Source: Tridacna crocea
Taxonomy: Eukaryota; Mollusca; Bivalvia; Cardiida; Cardiidae
Direction of reading: 5' to 3'
DNA length: 64,000 nt
NCBI GenBank assembly: GCA_943736015.1
Contig: OX031060.1
Span: forward strand, 578,001 to 642,000
Of the stretch, positions 39,748 through 51,866 are shown in pieces. Every line of letters begins with the position of its first letter. Within the stretch, counting starts at the first letter, position 1. The position numbers and the translations under genes were made by a program. The notes beneath the pieces are model-generated. The model saw nothing but the letters and a program-made list of their open reading frames with translations. It did no database searches and was not told the DNA's origin.

Positions 39748-40317
39748 AGACACCATTACCTAACATCACCTCAAAACTATCGTTTACTTTTTGATCTATG
39801 GATATGTGTTATCTATAACAGTAGACAATTTTTAACCATGCAGGGAAATTTTGGAATAACTTCAATTTCGATGGTATTCAAAGTAATTGAATATGTTGAA
39901 AAGATGTGTTTTTGTCTTTACATACCTTTGTTTCAAACCAGAAACTACACGCAAAGCGGTAGGAGACTATTGTTTGGGAGTTTTTGTTTCTTATTTGTGA
40001 ATACTTTTAACTATGTTTGTTGATTATACACATTATGATTTCGTGAGATAATTTCATGTAAATATAAAACTGCGTGTTGAGCAAAATAAAAAAAAAACAG
40101 GTAGGATGTGAAGTTTCATTAGAATATCACCGAGTTCTTTTTCTACACAGCAAAGTCACTAACTTTTCCAATTTGAAAGTATCTGAAAAAAGCATATTAA
40201 ATGTTTTTGGTTGTTTTTCAACGGATGGGTCCAAATTGAAAGTATCTGGAAATAGCATATTAAATGTTTTTTTTTTTTTTTTTTGAGTCCAAATTGAAAG
40301 TACTAGTATTTAAAACA

Positions 40318-41107
40318 TACTTCCGAACTAAAGTTAGGGCCAGAAGAAGAATCACCTCTCATGACCCAAAAAATGAAAACTACCCCTTCAAGCTTAAGAA
40401 TATTTTAATACAACACGTAACCTTTCGATTTATGGACACAAATTTACTAACAGAGAAATTTCATTCGCGCAGCAAGTGCTGGAAGTATCCCACCACCCTT
40501 TGGAATAGTTGCAGTTTCTTTTTTCAGTTCGGTCAAGTTAAGAAATGGGTGTGCCCACCCTTGGCTGCAAAGCATTCGCCGATCAGTGAGGGCATTGTCA
40601 AGACAATAACGCAACACCTCATCGGGCTATGGTGGTCAAAGATTTCTTGCAGTGTCACCAGATTGTGAGGATTAACTGACCGGCCCGATCAACCCGTAGA
40701 ACACATTTGGGACATCCTTTGGCGCCGAGTGAGGAACAATCACCCTTAACCTGCTGATATCGACCAGTTCTCCCTATTCCTACAGAGGAAAGTATAGCAA
40801 TCCTTCAAAGGATGCTCCAGAACGCTGTGAACTCAATAAGCTCACAGATGAATGCCTTGTAGCCAAGGATGGGCACACCTGTTACTGAACTTAGCCAGAC
40901 TGAATAAAAACTATCTTTGCAACTATTCCAAAGGGGTGGGGTGCTTCCGATGCTTGCTGCTCGAATGAAATTGCTTTGTTAGTAATTTCCTTTCGATGAA
41001 TCAAAAGGTTACATGTCATATTAAAACATTTCAAGAGTTGAAGACGTTGCTTTCATTTTTGGGTTATGAGGGATAATTCTTCTTCTGGCCCTTAACTTTA
41101 GTTCGGC
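40318..41107 (+). pseudogene. Degenerate Tc1/mariner-like element
   Basis: About 200-bp inverted repeats (CCGAACTAAAGTTAGGGCCA at the left; inverse at 41080-41105) flank a broken transposase end. The stretch 40675-40890 still shows VEHIWDILWRRV, the family's C-terminal motif, with several stop codons. TA-like flanks. Not functional. Confidence 0.8.
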
Positions 41108-41215
41108 ACTATAGCATAGTAAATGTTGTTGTTTTTGTTTTCAATTGCTCGGGTCAAAATCAAAAGTATTTGAAAATAGCACAGGATATGTTTTGTTGGT
41201 TTTTTTTATATTTTT

Positions 41216-41510
41216 CTTCAACGGCTTGGGTCCAAATTGAAAGTACATTTTATCATCTTCCTATCTTCTTGCTAATTGCAGAATAATGTGCTTTATTTTG
41301 TTTTTCCTTAATTTTTGTACATTGTATTATAGTTTCATTTTGTTTGAAGTGCCTTTCGCTACAGTAATTTTTTTTTTCAACGGCTTGGGTCCAAATTGAA
41401 AGTACATTTTATCTTCCTATCTTCTTGCTAATGTGCTTTATTTTGTTTTTGCTTAATTTTTGTACATTGTATTATAGTTTCATTTTGTTTGAAGTTCTTT
41501 TCGCTACAAT
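41216..41510. repeat. Tandem duplication of about 160 bp
   Basis: CAACGGCTTGGGTCCAAATT with its following sequence occurs twice in tandem; a related start (CAACGGATGGGTCCAAATTG) is at about 40219. Confidence 0.75.
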
Positions 41511-41677
41511 CATAATACATCGCTTTTGAAACCGAGTGCTGGCACTGGCTCGTATTGAATAACTTTAAGAGGTGATAAACCATTCTTGAAAATATTCTTA
41601 GTCTTATTTCTCAAGGTTTTCTGAATTTTTAATTAACAGAAGTTCTGAAAGAATTTGCTGCAGATCTAATATTGGAA

Positions 41678-41815
41678 TTGTCTGGGAAAGGGAAAAGAAA
41701 GACACGTCGTGAGGAAAAGGAGAAAATGCTGGTTACCAGCATTTTCTCCTTTTCCCACAATGTTTTCAAAAGCCTTCTTTCCCAGGTTGGTTCAAACGCG
41801 GAATAGTTTGGCGAA
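41678..41815. repeat. Partial palindromic MITE, core type A
   Basis: GGAGAAAATGCTGGTTACCA and its inverse with flanking CTGGGAAAGGG; outer ends eroded. Confidence 0.7.
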
Positions 41816-42177
41816 CAGTAAAGAAAGACGGTTTTATCAAATACTAGTATCGATAGATGAAACAGAAAACATGAGTAGCTGTACCTGTTATCACCATTAT
41901 CAATGCATAAAGTTATTTAGTTATTTGCGGTGAGTGTTTCCAATTTTTCATAATTATTTAACTCTTCCTATAATTAGGCCAGTTACAGACGGTTTGTAGA
42001 CAATGCAAGAACAGGATCGGAAGTGAATAGGATAGAAAAAGTGAAGTCCAATCTGAGGATTCCAGAGTCGTGAAAATTCTATTTCTCCATATCTTTTTTT
42101 GTTACTGGCGAAGCCTCGATATTACGATACAAGTAGCTGTCCGACTGTTAAAAAAAAGGATGGGCCATGGGTCTTAA

Positions 42178-42250
42178 TGCATCTGCGAAAAGTATCGATT
42201 CAGGTCAGCCTGCGCAGGTCGCGCAGGCTGACCTGGACAGACACTTTTCG
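42178..42250. repeat. Hairpin element
   Basis: GCGAAAAGTATCGATTCAGG / inverse ending CACTTTTCGC with inner arms AGCCTGCGC/GCGCAGGCT; related to the 103-165 family by its CAGCCTGCGC core. Confidence 0.75.
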
Positions 42251-42423
42251 CTATTGATCAATTTTCGGTATGTCAAAGGCTCAATCTACTTCATGATTAG
42301 AGTCGGTTGTAAAAAAACATTGATTATTAAAGATCCACAAGTATGTGATTTCTTGCTTAGTACCATGGATTATACAGTTGCATTAAGCCCCTTTTTCTTA
42401 GAGCGAGGCTCATTTCTTTTTTC

Positions 42424-43865
42424 CTGAACACGAAGTGCTCAGAGTGAGCTATTGTGATAGCGCTGTGTCCAGCGTTCGGCGTGCGTCGTGCTTCGTCCAT
42501 CGTCAACTTTTACCTTGTGTACGCTCTACAGGCCACATTTTTCGTCTGATACTCATGAAACATGTTTAACTCGATAAAATCTCGGACTAGTTCGAAATTG
42601 GGTCATGTCGTGTCAAAAACTAAGTCACTAGGTCAAATCTTAGAAAACCCTTGTGTACGCCCTAGAGGCCAAATTTTCAGTCCGATACTCAGGGAGTCGG
42701 TCAGAATGTTTGCCTTGATAATATCTTAAACGAGTTCAAAAATAGGTTATATCAGATTAAAAACTAGGTTACCGGGTCAAATCTTAGAAAAACCTTGTGT
42801 ACGCGCTAGAGGCCACATTTTCGGTCTGATACTCATGAAAGTTGGTCAAATGCCTTGATAATATCTCAGACGAGTTTGAAAATGGGTCATGTCAAAGAAA
42901 AAAAATATGTCACCAGGTAAAATCTTAGAAAAACTTTGTGTACGCTCTAGAGGCCACATTTTCAATCCTAAACTCTTGAAAGTTGTCAGAATGTTTGTCT
43001 TGATGATATCCTGGATGAATTTAAAAATGAGTCATGTCTGGTCAAAAACTAGGTCACCAGGTCAAATGCAAGAAAAAACCTTTTGTACGCTCTAGAGGCC
43101 ACATTTTCAGTCCAAAACCCTTGTAAGTTGGTCAGAATCTTTGCCTTGATGATATCTCGGACGAGTTTGAAAAAAGGCCATGTTGGGTTTAAAACTAGGT
43201 TACCAGGTCAAATCTTAGAAAAACATTGTATACGCTCTGGATGCCACATTTTCAGTCCAACACTCTTGAAAATTGGTCTGAATGTTTGCCTTGATAATAG
43301 CTTGGATGAGTTTGAAAATTGGTCATGTTGGGTCAAAAACTAGGTCAATAGGTCAAATGTTATAAAAACCTTGTGTATGTTCTGGAGGACACATTTTCAG
43401 TCTGATACTCTTGAAACTTGTTCATAATATTTGTCTTGGTGACACTTTGAATTGGTTTGAAATGGGTCATGTGGAGTAATAAACTAGAACACTGTGTCAA
43501 ATATTAGGAAAACCTTGTGTACACTCTAGAGGCCACATTTTCTCCCTGATACACTTCAAACTTGGTAAGAATGTTTGTTTTGGTGATTTCTCAAAAGAGT
43601 TTGATAATGGGTAATTGTCGGGTCTAAAACTAGGCCACTTGGTCAAATCTTAGAAAAACCTTTTCTACGCTGTAAAGGCCACATTTTCAGTCCAATACTC
43701 ATGAAACTTGGTCGGAAAGTTTGTTTTATTGATATCTCAAAAGTGTTTGATAATGGGTAATGTCTGGAAAAAAACTAGGTCACTGGGAAACTAGATTGAA
43801 AATGGTTCATGTTTGGTCAATAGACTCAGGTGAGCGATTTCAGTGTCATCATGGCCCACTTGTTT
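42424..43865 (+). mobile_element. Tandem-core repeat element 2
   Basis: Starts near GAACACGAAGTGCTCAGAGT, has a GCGTCGTGCTTCGTCC block, then nine or ten units of about 145-150 bp (each with GTGTACGCTCTAGAGGCCAC and GGTCATGTCGGGTCAAAAAC-like text), and ends GGTGAGCGATTTCAGTGTC, ACTTGTTTC. No coding sense. Confidence 0.72.
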
Positions 43866-43869
43866 CATA

Positions 43870-44700
43870 TGTTTTCATTGATATAATTTGGCCATGTAAG
43901 GGTTAATGCACGACCTATCCATCGGGGAAAGAATTTTTTTTTCAATAAAGTTTTGCAGATACAGCGGTGTTTGTTGTTTGTTTATCCTGCTTTAGCGGAA
44001 AAATGCAGGTCTGTAATTCTGCAGAAAAACCCACAGTTGGTTGTATGGTGGGATATTTCTGCCGCGAGTTACGGGATAGCAATTGCTATAATCTAAAAAA
44101 AATATCGTGATAAAGCAAAGTCTCCTGGACATACTACATGTACATGGATAATAAATATCCATACGATAAAAATAACGAGATAATAATGTATGCTGTAATT
44201 GGGCCAATACGGCTCGCGGAATAAACATGTTCATATTTTTTACCAATAGCAAATTATCTTCTATTCATGCTTTATCAGTACCGGCAGTCGGTCAAAAGCC
44301 TGCGTATTTAGCAACGCTGACAAAGGAAGTAAGATTTGATTTCAACCCTATGGTGGCATATTTCTGCTATGAGAAGCGAGATAGCTATAATGATAATAAC
44401 AGAAAACTGTAGCGATAAATCAAAGTTTCAGGAAAATTTAATCGAGATAGTGAGAGATTTCCTGATAAAAAAGGTCACGATAAAATTAAATATTATAATG
44501 CAAAATTTCACAATCATGCTCGAAGCAGACATTCGAGATAAAGTTGTCATGATAGTTGTACCCGTTTGGAGTAGAAAGCAATGTATTTGATAATCCCTTT
44601 AAACGATTTGATAAAAGATTTGAGAACGACGATCCTAAAGTTGTGCTTAATATTTCAGGTTTAGGAACAAGGAGACCACTATATTTATACCTTTCATGTT
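43870..44700. other. No gene seen
   Basis: Unique-looking AT-rich DNA. Short open frames without splice support or recognisable motifs. A repeat beginning GGGCCCGTATTCACCAATC follows at 44722. Confidence 0.5.
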
Positions 44701-44759
44701 CTTTTACCTTTTAGCTCACCAGGGCCCGTATTCACCAATCATTCTTGGGGATATTCTTA

Positions 44760-45654
44760 TACCACCTTCACACCCACGGGATTTTCTTATGAGCCCTTAC
44801 GTTTGTCACATATCCGTAAAAGTACACGGATTGTTACGATCTGGCCGCTTTTACGAGCGATTTACGAAAATTGACTACGAGTTGGCAATCCGTAAGAACA
44901 CGTAAGAAAAATCCGTAAGTGTGAAGGTGGGATTCCTTTCAGTTGTTATCAAGATGTCACAGAGGCCTGATCTCTTCGATATACACTAACATTATCTACA
45001 AGTATGGCTCCACAGAAAGCTAAAAAGGCAGCCATCAGCAAACAGTGGACGCGTTCACCCACCTTCGAACCACCACCGCCACAGCTAGAGCCCGCTGAGA
45101 TAGAAGACCGCCTGCCTTCCACTGAATCACAGCAGCTGCATCCAAAGAGGGTCCTGCGTGGCAGCCATGTCCTGCACAAAAATCTTCGGCGTGCTGAACG
45201 TCTCTTCTGCCTGGGGATATCTGCTTGCTGCTAGGGATCTTCCCGTTCTGCTAGTTGAAGGAGCAATTGAAGAGAGTTAAAGAGAGTTTTGATATAATTG
45301 CAATCTGTGCCGTTTCGTATGCCATATTGTCTCGCTGGATGTCAGCTATTGAATGATGATACACAGAAAACTGAACGCTTTTTGCAAAAAAAACAGGACT
45401 CGTAAATACTCCTAACTTACTCTTAACTATTCGTAACAACACGTTAACATATCGTAATTTACACGTAAATAACTAGATTAATCGTAGATATTTGCCGTAA
45501 ACACACCGTAACAACTCGTAATAAATCGTAAATAGACATTAATTACTCGTAAACCGCTCGTAAAAGCGGCCAGATCGTAACAATCCGTGTACTTTTATAG
45601 ATATGTGACATTCGTAAGGACTCGTAAGAAAAATCCGTAAATGTGAAGGTGGTA
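44760..45654. mobile_element. Non-autonomous inverted-repeat element, about 895 bp
   Basis: Ends TACCACCTTCACAC and inverse GTGTGAAGGTGGTA-like text, with long inner arms (GTAAAAGTACACGGATTGTT at the left, inverse at 45575-45595). The left part 44760-44932 is itself a full palindrome. The interior holds a 76-codon proline-rich frame at 45004-45234 starting MAPQKAKKAAISKQWTRSP, of unknown origin. Confidence 0.6.
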
Positions 45655-47690
45655 TTATGCTTGTCACGAAAATACATTTAGCTTAATTTATTTGTATATT
45701 ACAAGACATTTTCCTCCATAGAAATAAATTGTAAAAAAACTATATAAAGGATTGAAAAACGAGATCTCATTCTCTCGCAATCTTTTTCCCACTTTCTCGG
45801 CCTTCTGTATCTTAATTATTATTTTTTTCTTTGTATTAATTTCTTTGTTTTTGTATTGTGAAGGAAAAAGTCTAGGTGCTTAAATCATAACAGCAAAAAT
45901 TTCCCAAATGTATTAGTGATTTTTTTCCTCGAAGATTTTATTGCAGTGGCAGATGTTTTAATAGCGGATCGATCAGTATCAAGTTATATGTTATCTTTCA
46001 AATGTGCACCTTTACAAATATAACCAAGATTTAAATAAGTTTTTGTCCGGCACCTTCTATAATGGTGTAAAATAAAGGACATATTGTTTTTAGTCATATA
46101 GGCCTCGTTAGAGCCTTATATCTTTTTTTCAAGATAATCACAGAGAATCCTTTACTATAATGTCGGTTTATTTCAAAAACCTCGTAACTACAGTTTGTTT
46201 CAATCATACTAGGGTCGGGGTATTTTTCCTAATAGCATGCCACAATAAGCACATCCGGTTTGTACTTTGCAGATACTGCTGTTTCAGATGAGGAAAAATA
46301 CCGCTGTCATTTTCGAAACAAATGACTCTCCACCATGATACTTGAACGTTACCTTGCATGGCACATCCAAATCTAATCGTTTGACTTGACGGAAACAATT
46401 TTCGAACTGGTTAGATCAACACTCTGACCAGCTTTCACGAGTACTGGACCGAAAATATGGCATCTAGAGCTTTTTAAGTTATTTTTGTTAGATATGTCTC
46501 AGTGCCCGACCTTTCGATCGATCCAACCTTCGACCACACCTGCGATATCTATCATCGATACAAAACACATTCAACAATATGTACACCAAGAGCAATAGAC
46601 TGAAAGTGAAGTATATACATGTAGATGGTACATAAGGTTTTCCTCATTCTTTCCCAGTCACTTACTTTTTTAACCGTGCGTCACCCACTTTCAGAATATC
46701 GTGGTATCATAAAGGCAAAAGAATTTACCAACTTGCATGAACTGAAAATGGGGCTTTTGGTTCATCAAATTTCTTTCCCTAAAAGTTGACCCAGTGACCT
46801 ACTTTTAACTCGACGTGACATGGTTTCTTTAATTCTTTTAGATATTTCTTTAAATCTGAATATCTGAACATATGACAATGTGATAGTTAAACACACACAA
46901 CGGAAACTACAACACGATCACAAGCGCTCACTTTCTTCACCTTGTGCCACTAGATAGCGAAACTCGTCATTGTAAGATATAATGCTTTAAAATGTCAAAT
47001 CTAGTCATTTACATACAAATCATTAAAATGCTTAGGTAGCATAATGGCTGATATCATGGAAATGTACAATTAACCTTTAGGCTCTTAAGTGCAACTCAAA
47101 GATCTTTTGCAGAAGGTGTAGATCAAGATAAGACTGTACAGAACATACATCTAATCTGTCGGATAAGTAGATATCTTTCCCTCAAAAATACCTTAGAAAT
47201 AGAACAAAAGGGAGCTTTTACAGTCGGCTTTAAATAATCAGTAAGATGAGGGTTTACTCTTTCATTGTCAATGCGGACTTGAGTAGCTGCTGTGTATAGC
47301 AAAAATCAAGATGAGATTGCAAGAAATGCCTTCTGCCAGTCTTGTTTGGGTTTAAATCAGCACTGACGGCTACCTTTTGTACTGGTGTCGTTTGCAGTAG
47401 ACATCTCTGTTGTAACCTTGGAACATGTTGGATTTGTTTGGCAAAAGAGTTCAAGTAAAACATTTAATATACTTCATGTTTTACGTCTTGCAATAAAACA
47501 ATAAAAAAATACCGTGCATGAAAAACTTAGCTTAGAAATAATTACCGTCATTTAATATCACCGCAGAAAACAGTTTTGGGGAAAAGTCTAGCCGTCGAGG
47601 AAAAAAGAAGCATCTACTTGGTAATTCCAGGAAATTAGAATGCTGTTATTATCTAAAATCTAAAATTAATCTACAAAACAATATAGATTG
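45655..47690. other. No gene seen
   Basis: AT-rich sequence with a half copy of the 29402 hairpin near 46165 and, at about 46690-46850, a degenerate inverse fragment of the element-2 tandem unit (GACCCAGTGACCTAC, GACGTGACATGG). No supported exon. Confidence 0.5.
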
Positions 47691-47873
47691 TTCGGCCTGC
47701 ATTCGTACTTTTTAGCTCCACTGGCCGAAGGCCAGCGGGCTTATGTCATGTCCCGTTGTCCGTCGTGCGTCCGTCCGTCCGCCCGTCCGTATGTCCGGCC
47801 TTACGAGCCCGACATTGTGGGGTTAGGGGTCATTTGTCCATTTAGTCTCTATGGGGTTCCTTCCGTCCATCCG

Positions 47874-47960
47874 GTAGGTTAGGGGTTAGGGTTAGGGTTA
47901 GGTTTGTAGGGTTAGGGTTTGTGGGGTTAGGGTTAGCTTGTGGGGTTAACTTTGTGGGGT
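47874..47960 (+). repeat. Interstitial telomere-like TTAGGG tract
   Basis: GGGTTAGGGTTAGGGTTAGG followed by degenerate TTTGTGGGGTTAGGG repeats, within repeat element 3. Confidence 0.75.
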
Positions 47961-48568
47961 TATTTTGGTGTATTGAATAAACAGCAATTCCACCTCACAA
48001 GGTCCGTCCTGTAAGACCGTCCGAGCGTCCGGCCGTGCGTTAACTTTTTTTAAAAACATCTTCTTCTCTGAAACTACCCATCCAATTTTGATGAAACTTC
48101 ACAGAAATGATTCTGCCATGGTTCTCTTCAGAATTTCTTGAAAGAATTGAATTCCTTCAAAAACTCTGGTTGCCAAGGCAACAAAACTGAAAAATTTTGA
48201 AAATCTTCTTGTCTGAAACCGTAAGGCCTAAGGCTACCAAATTTGGCATGTAGCTTTATCTAGTGGGCCTCTACCAAGTTTCTTCAAATTATAGCCTTGG
48301 GGTCAAAATTGGCCCCTCCCCGGGGGGTCACAAGTTTTACATGGGCTTATTTAGGGAGAACTTTAAAATTCTTCTTCTACCTAGCCATAGGGCCTAGGGC
48401 TACCAAATTTGGCATGTATTTTTATCTAGTGGACCTCTAGCAAGAGTGTCCAAATTATAGCCCTGGGGTCAAAATTGGCCCCGCCACGGGGGTAACAAGT
48501 TTTACATGGGCTTATATAGGGAGAACTTTAAAATTCTTCTTCGACCTAGCCATTGGGCCTAGGGCTAC

Positions 48569-48775
48569 TGTTACGGGAGACCACTCCTTCCTGCATGGCA
48601 TTCTCCCGATTTAAATACAATACCTGGCTACTGCGTCAGGGAGATATGTCTTTGGCTCAGTGGTTAAGGTATTGGCCTTGCGTCCGGGAGTTCCGGGGTT
48701 CGAATCCTGCTCGGACCCTTATTTCTGCCATGCATTTATTCATTTGTTTCTTTGTTACGGACTTTGTTCGTAAGA
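48569..48775 (+). repeat. 5' LTR with Pol III box A and box B
   Basis: Box A TGGCTCAGTGG at 48653-48663 and box B GGTTCGAATCC at 48697-48707, with the intervening text like a degenerate tRNA. The LTR ends in AAGA rather than the usual CA. Confidence 0.82.
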
Positions 48776-48793
48776 TGGGTGCTCGTCCGGGAT
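48776..48793 (+). other. Primer-binding site, tRNA-Pro type
   Basis: 18 bases complementary to the 3' end of animal tRNA-Pro except at position 5, abutting the 5' LTR. Confidence 0.8.
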
Positions 48794-48880
48794 TGGCCAT
48801 TGATCCATTAATTCCATTTGTTGTCCAAAATCGGACTTCCTGCCTAATAAGGCTTTGAGTCATCAATAAATGATGACTTT

Positions 48881-48891
48881 AAGAGGGGGTG
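48881..48891 (+). other. Polypurine tract
   Basis: AAGAGGGGGTG immediately before the 3' LTR. Confidence 0.8.
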
Positions 48892-49098
48892 TGTTACGGG
48901 AGACCACTCCTTCCTGCATGGCATTCTCCCGATTTAAATACAATACCTGGCTACTGCGTCAGGGACATATCTCTTTGGCTCAGTGGTTAAGGTATTGGCC
49001 TTGCGTCCAGGAGTTCCGGGGTTCGAATCCCGCTCGGACCCTTATTTCTGCTATGCATTTATTCATTTGTTTCTTTGTTACGGACTTTGTTCGTAAGA
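48892..49098 (+). repeat. 3' LTR with Pol III box A and box B
   Basis: Box A at 48976-48986 and box B at 49020-49030, same sequences as in the 5' LTR. Confidence 0.82.
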
Positions 49099-50253
49099 CT
49101 ACAAAATTTGTCATGTAGCTTTATCTAGTGGACCTCTACCAAGGGTGTCCAAATTATAGCCCAGGTGTCAAATTTGGCCCTGTCCCGGGGGTAACAAGTT
49201 TTACATGGGCTTATATAGGGAAAACTTTCAAAATCTTCTTACACCTAGCTATAAGGGCTAGGGCAATCAAATTTTGCATGTAACTTTATCTAGGGGGTCT
49301 CTACCAAGGGTGCCAAAATTATAGCCCTGGGGTCAAATTTAGCCCCGACCCAGGGGCTCACAAGTTTTACATGAGCTTATATAGGGAAACTTTAATAACC
49401 TACTAGTGCATAGCCATAAGGCCTAGGGTTACCAAATTTTGCATTTAGCTTTATCTAATGGGCCTCTACCAAGACGGCCCAAATTTTAACTTTGGGGGTC
49501 AAGTTTGACCCCACCCCAGGGGTCACAATTTTTACATTGGCTTTTATAGTGAGACTTTGATAAATCTGTCTCATGGGTTACATATTTTACAGGGCCTTTT
49601 GTTGAGCAAACTTGTTTTACAGGGCTTTTTATTGGGCTAGATTAAAAAGTTTTCTTTTTTATAACCACACATTCTAGTTTCATACAGTAGGTCTGGGATC
49701 AAAATTGGCTCCATTCCAGGGATCACAAGTTTAACATGGGCTTCAAAATATAGTCACTTCAATTTAAACATTTATCAAGGGAAATAACTCTTTTTATGAA
49801 AGATAAAGTTTGTTTCTATTTACTTCCCTTGATTATCAAACTGCAGTGATGCATGATTTGTGCTAGACATTAAGTTTTTTGATAGAAAATATTCTGTTTT
49901 CAGGGAGTGTGATTCATTTTGATGCTAATAGTTATGCTCACATGAGCATAGTTGAATAATAAATTCAGAGTAAGGTTTCTATCATTCAGCTTATTTTTCC
50001 AAGGATTTTACCTTTCGTGCTAATGAATTAATCTGCTTGTATTGCCTGACAGTGTTCATTGTTTTTGAAAGCCCTCTTTTCAGCGTCATGAACACTTCAA
50101 TTTGTGTGGTAAAGGAGTAAAAAGCCAGTGGAGCGATACAGGGCCATCATGGCCCTCTTGTTTATATTCTTTTATATTCTAGAACAATATTGTTTTCGGC
50201 CTTGAAGAGGTAAGCCCTTTAAAAGAACATTGGTAAAGGAGAAATAGAGGATA

Positions 50254-50403
50254 TTTGCTTTTTTCGGTGAAAGATCGAAATTTATTTCATCTCGTGAACA
50301 CCATCGTTAATATTTTCACGAGTAGCGTAGCGGCACTCTTGAAAATATATGCGATGGTTTTCACAAGATGAAATAAATTTCGATCTTTCATCGAAAAGGC
50401 AAT
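50254..50403. repeat. Long palindromic element
   Basis: Arms TTGCTTTTTTCGGTGAAAGA + TCGAAATTTATTTCATC and inverse; inner part CACGAG...CTCTTGAAAATAT also partly pairs. A fragment with the same arm is at about 6172-6230. Confidence 0.8.
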
Positions 50404-50908
50404 TATTCTATTTATTTCATGCTTTAATCCTTTCTGGGAGGAGCTTTACCAAAACCCAGTACATTTCTTTTCCGTTATTCCCGAGGCGTACCCCTCTCGC
50501 ATAGCAACGCATTACAATAATACGTCAAGCGCGAGAAATGTAAGGTAAATGATGTCATATTTCCATCTGGTTGCGATTCACGAGCAATCTACCTAGGCAA
50601 CAAGAACATAAAATCGGTATTTTGGGGGAGGTTGAAGGCTTGTAGTCTAATATCATATTTATTTTGAGTATGTTAGATTTGCTTTAACTCTCGCTCTCTC
50701 TTCGACTCTACCTTCACGAACACAACATACAAGCTGCAAGACAAGTATACAGATACGCACATGCATGCTTGCTCACAGAATAAGACGTCACCTGTTATTA
50801 TCAATTTTGGTTGTATTATGTTCTCGGATAGTCTTATGCACGATTAAGGTGGTTCATTGCAGTTGAATTGTCCATCTAAGCAACTGTCCGTGAATATTTC
50901 TGTGCGTC

Positions 50909-51087
50909 CGGTGTAATGCAGAGAAATGACCCTTCGCTACAAAATGACCCATGGGTCACTGTTCTACGTAGAGAAATGACCCGCGTCATTCCTCTACGTA
51001 GTGAATTGACTTCTGGGGTTATTTGTCTACATGAGATAATGACACGGATCATTTTAGAGCGGAGGGTCATTTCTCCGCATTACACCG
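50909..51087. repeat. Palindromic element with GGTGTAATGC ends
   Basis: GGTGTAATGCAGAGAAATGA at the left, inverse TCATTTCTCCGCATTACACC at the right, with inner CTACGTAGAGAAATGAC inverted copies. Confidence 0.82.
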
Positions 51088-51293
51088 GCCGTCCGTCCCT
51101 TGATCAGTTTGTATCCACTACACTTCTTAGTTAAGTTCTAAATGTGATTCAGTTTTAGCATGTTAGAACATGGCTTCTTTTTTTCAGGCTCATAAAGATT
51201 GACAAATAAAAAAACGTTTTAATGAGTACAACAAATCCACGGAAGAAATAAAGAAACATCGATTTATTAATTTTTAGAACTCTTATTTGTGAC

Positions 51294-51530
51294 CTAGTCC
51301 AGGTCATCTTCGCGAGCCAAGGTTACGATCACTACGTGGATCTTACCTTGACGGATCGAGCCCGATTTGGAGATTTCCGCGATACTTCCCCTATTGGGTG
51401 CAGCTCCATAGTCAGGTGCTGAAATACAGCCTAAAACCTCTGGTAATTTATTGGTCACACTGAAACTTTTTGTAAATATTGTTTGTCCGTGTCTTTTTCG
51501 GTAATAAATCATTACAGATCCTGCACACAT
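51294..51530 (-). other. Possible unassigned exon region
   Basis: A 78-codon minus frame with an internal donor-like site (AAG|GTAAGA, plus-strand 51337-51345 area). The translation is not low-complexity but I recognise no family; no matching acceptor could be fixed. Weak. Confidence 0.25.
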
Positions 51531-51866
51531 CCACTGAGATATTCATGTTTACCTTCTGTTTTTATCCGAAAGATCGCGACCTTATTCTATTTTTATCAAA
51601 GATGAAATGCTACGAGCGATTTGATTTCGTGCAGTTAGAGCCTGCAACCAATGAAAATGCGTATCGGGGGAATATCGATACCAAGCCCGATCCGCCAAGG
51701 GTAGAGTAGCAGAGTGGATCGTCACGCTTGGCTTGCGAAGATGAGTCCTGGTGTGGTCCATTCGAAAAAAAGAGCCTCGAATAGTTTTATTACCTCTAGA
51801 CTCACAACTTTTGTCATTCAAATTTTTAATATACCTCTGCGATTTTAATCTATAACTGGAAAAAGA

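Larger units (their letters stand above)
48569..49098 (+). mobile_element. TRIM-like miniature LTR retrotransposon with tRNA-like LTRs
   Basis: Two 207-bp direct repeats (48569-48775, 48892-49098; about five differences) start TGTTACGGG. Directly after the first is an 18-base primer site TGGGTGCTCGTCCGGGAT, one mismatch from the tRNA-Pro site used by murine leukaemia virus; directly before the second is a purine tract AAGAGGGGGTG. The interior is only 116 bp and has no coding capacity. CTAC is duplicated at 48565-48568 and 49099-49102. All marks of a retrotransposed LTR element too short for genes, moved in trans. Confidence 0.85.
47700..50165 (+). mobile_element. Tandem-core repeat element 3 with nested insertion
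   Basis: Starts TAGCTCCACTGGCC and ends GCCAGTGGAGCGATACAGGG, CTCTTGTTTA, so terminal inverted repeats are visible. After a GTCCGTCGTGCGTCCGTCC block come TTAGGG-like repeats and then about seven units of roughly 165 bp (GCCTAGGGCTACCAAATTTG, CCCTGGGGTCAAAATTGGCC). The 530-bp LTR element at 48569-49098 is inserted in one unit. Confidence 0.75.

Noticed and set aside
42167-42427. 86-codon frame over the 42178 hairpin
   Set aside because: Its first third is the palindrome itself; no other support.
45004-45234. Independent host gene
   Set aside because: Lies inside an inverted-repeat element with no splice signals; kept only as a note.
47874-47960. Chromosome end or fusion point marked by TTAGGG
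   Set aside because: Short, degenerate and embedded inside a repeat element with sequence continuing on both sides.
48640-48720. A true tRNA gene at 48.65 kb
   Set aside because: The T-stem pairs only three bases, no acceptor stem closes, and the stretch is repeated inside paired LTRs; it is a tRNA-like promoter.
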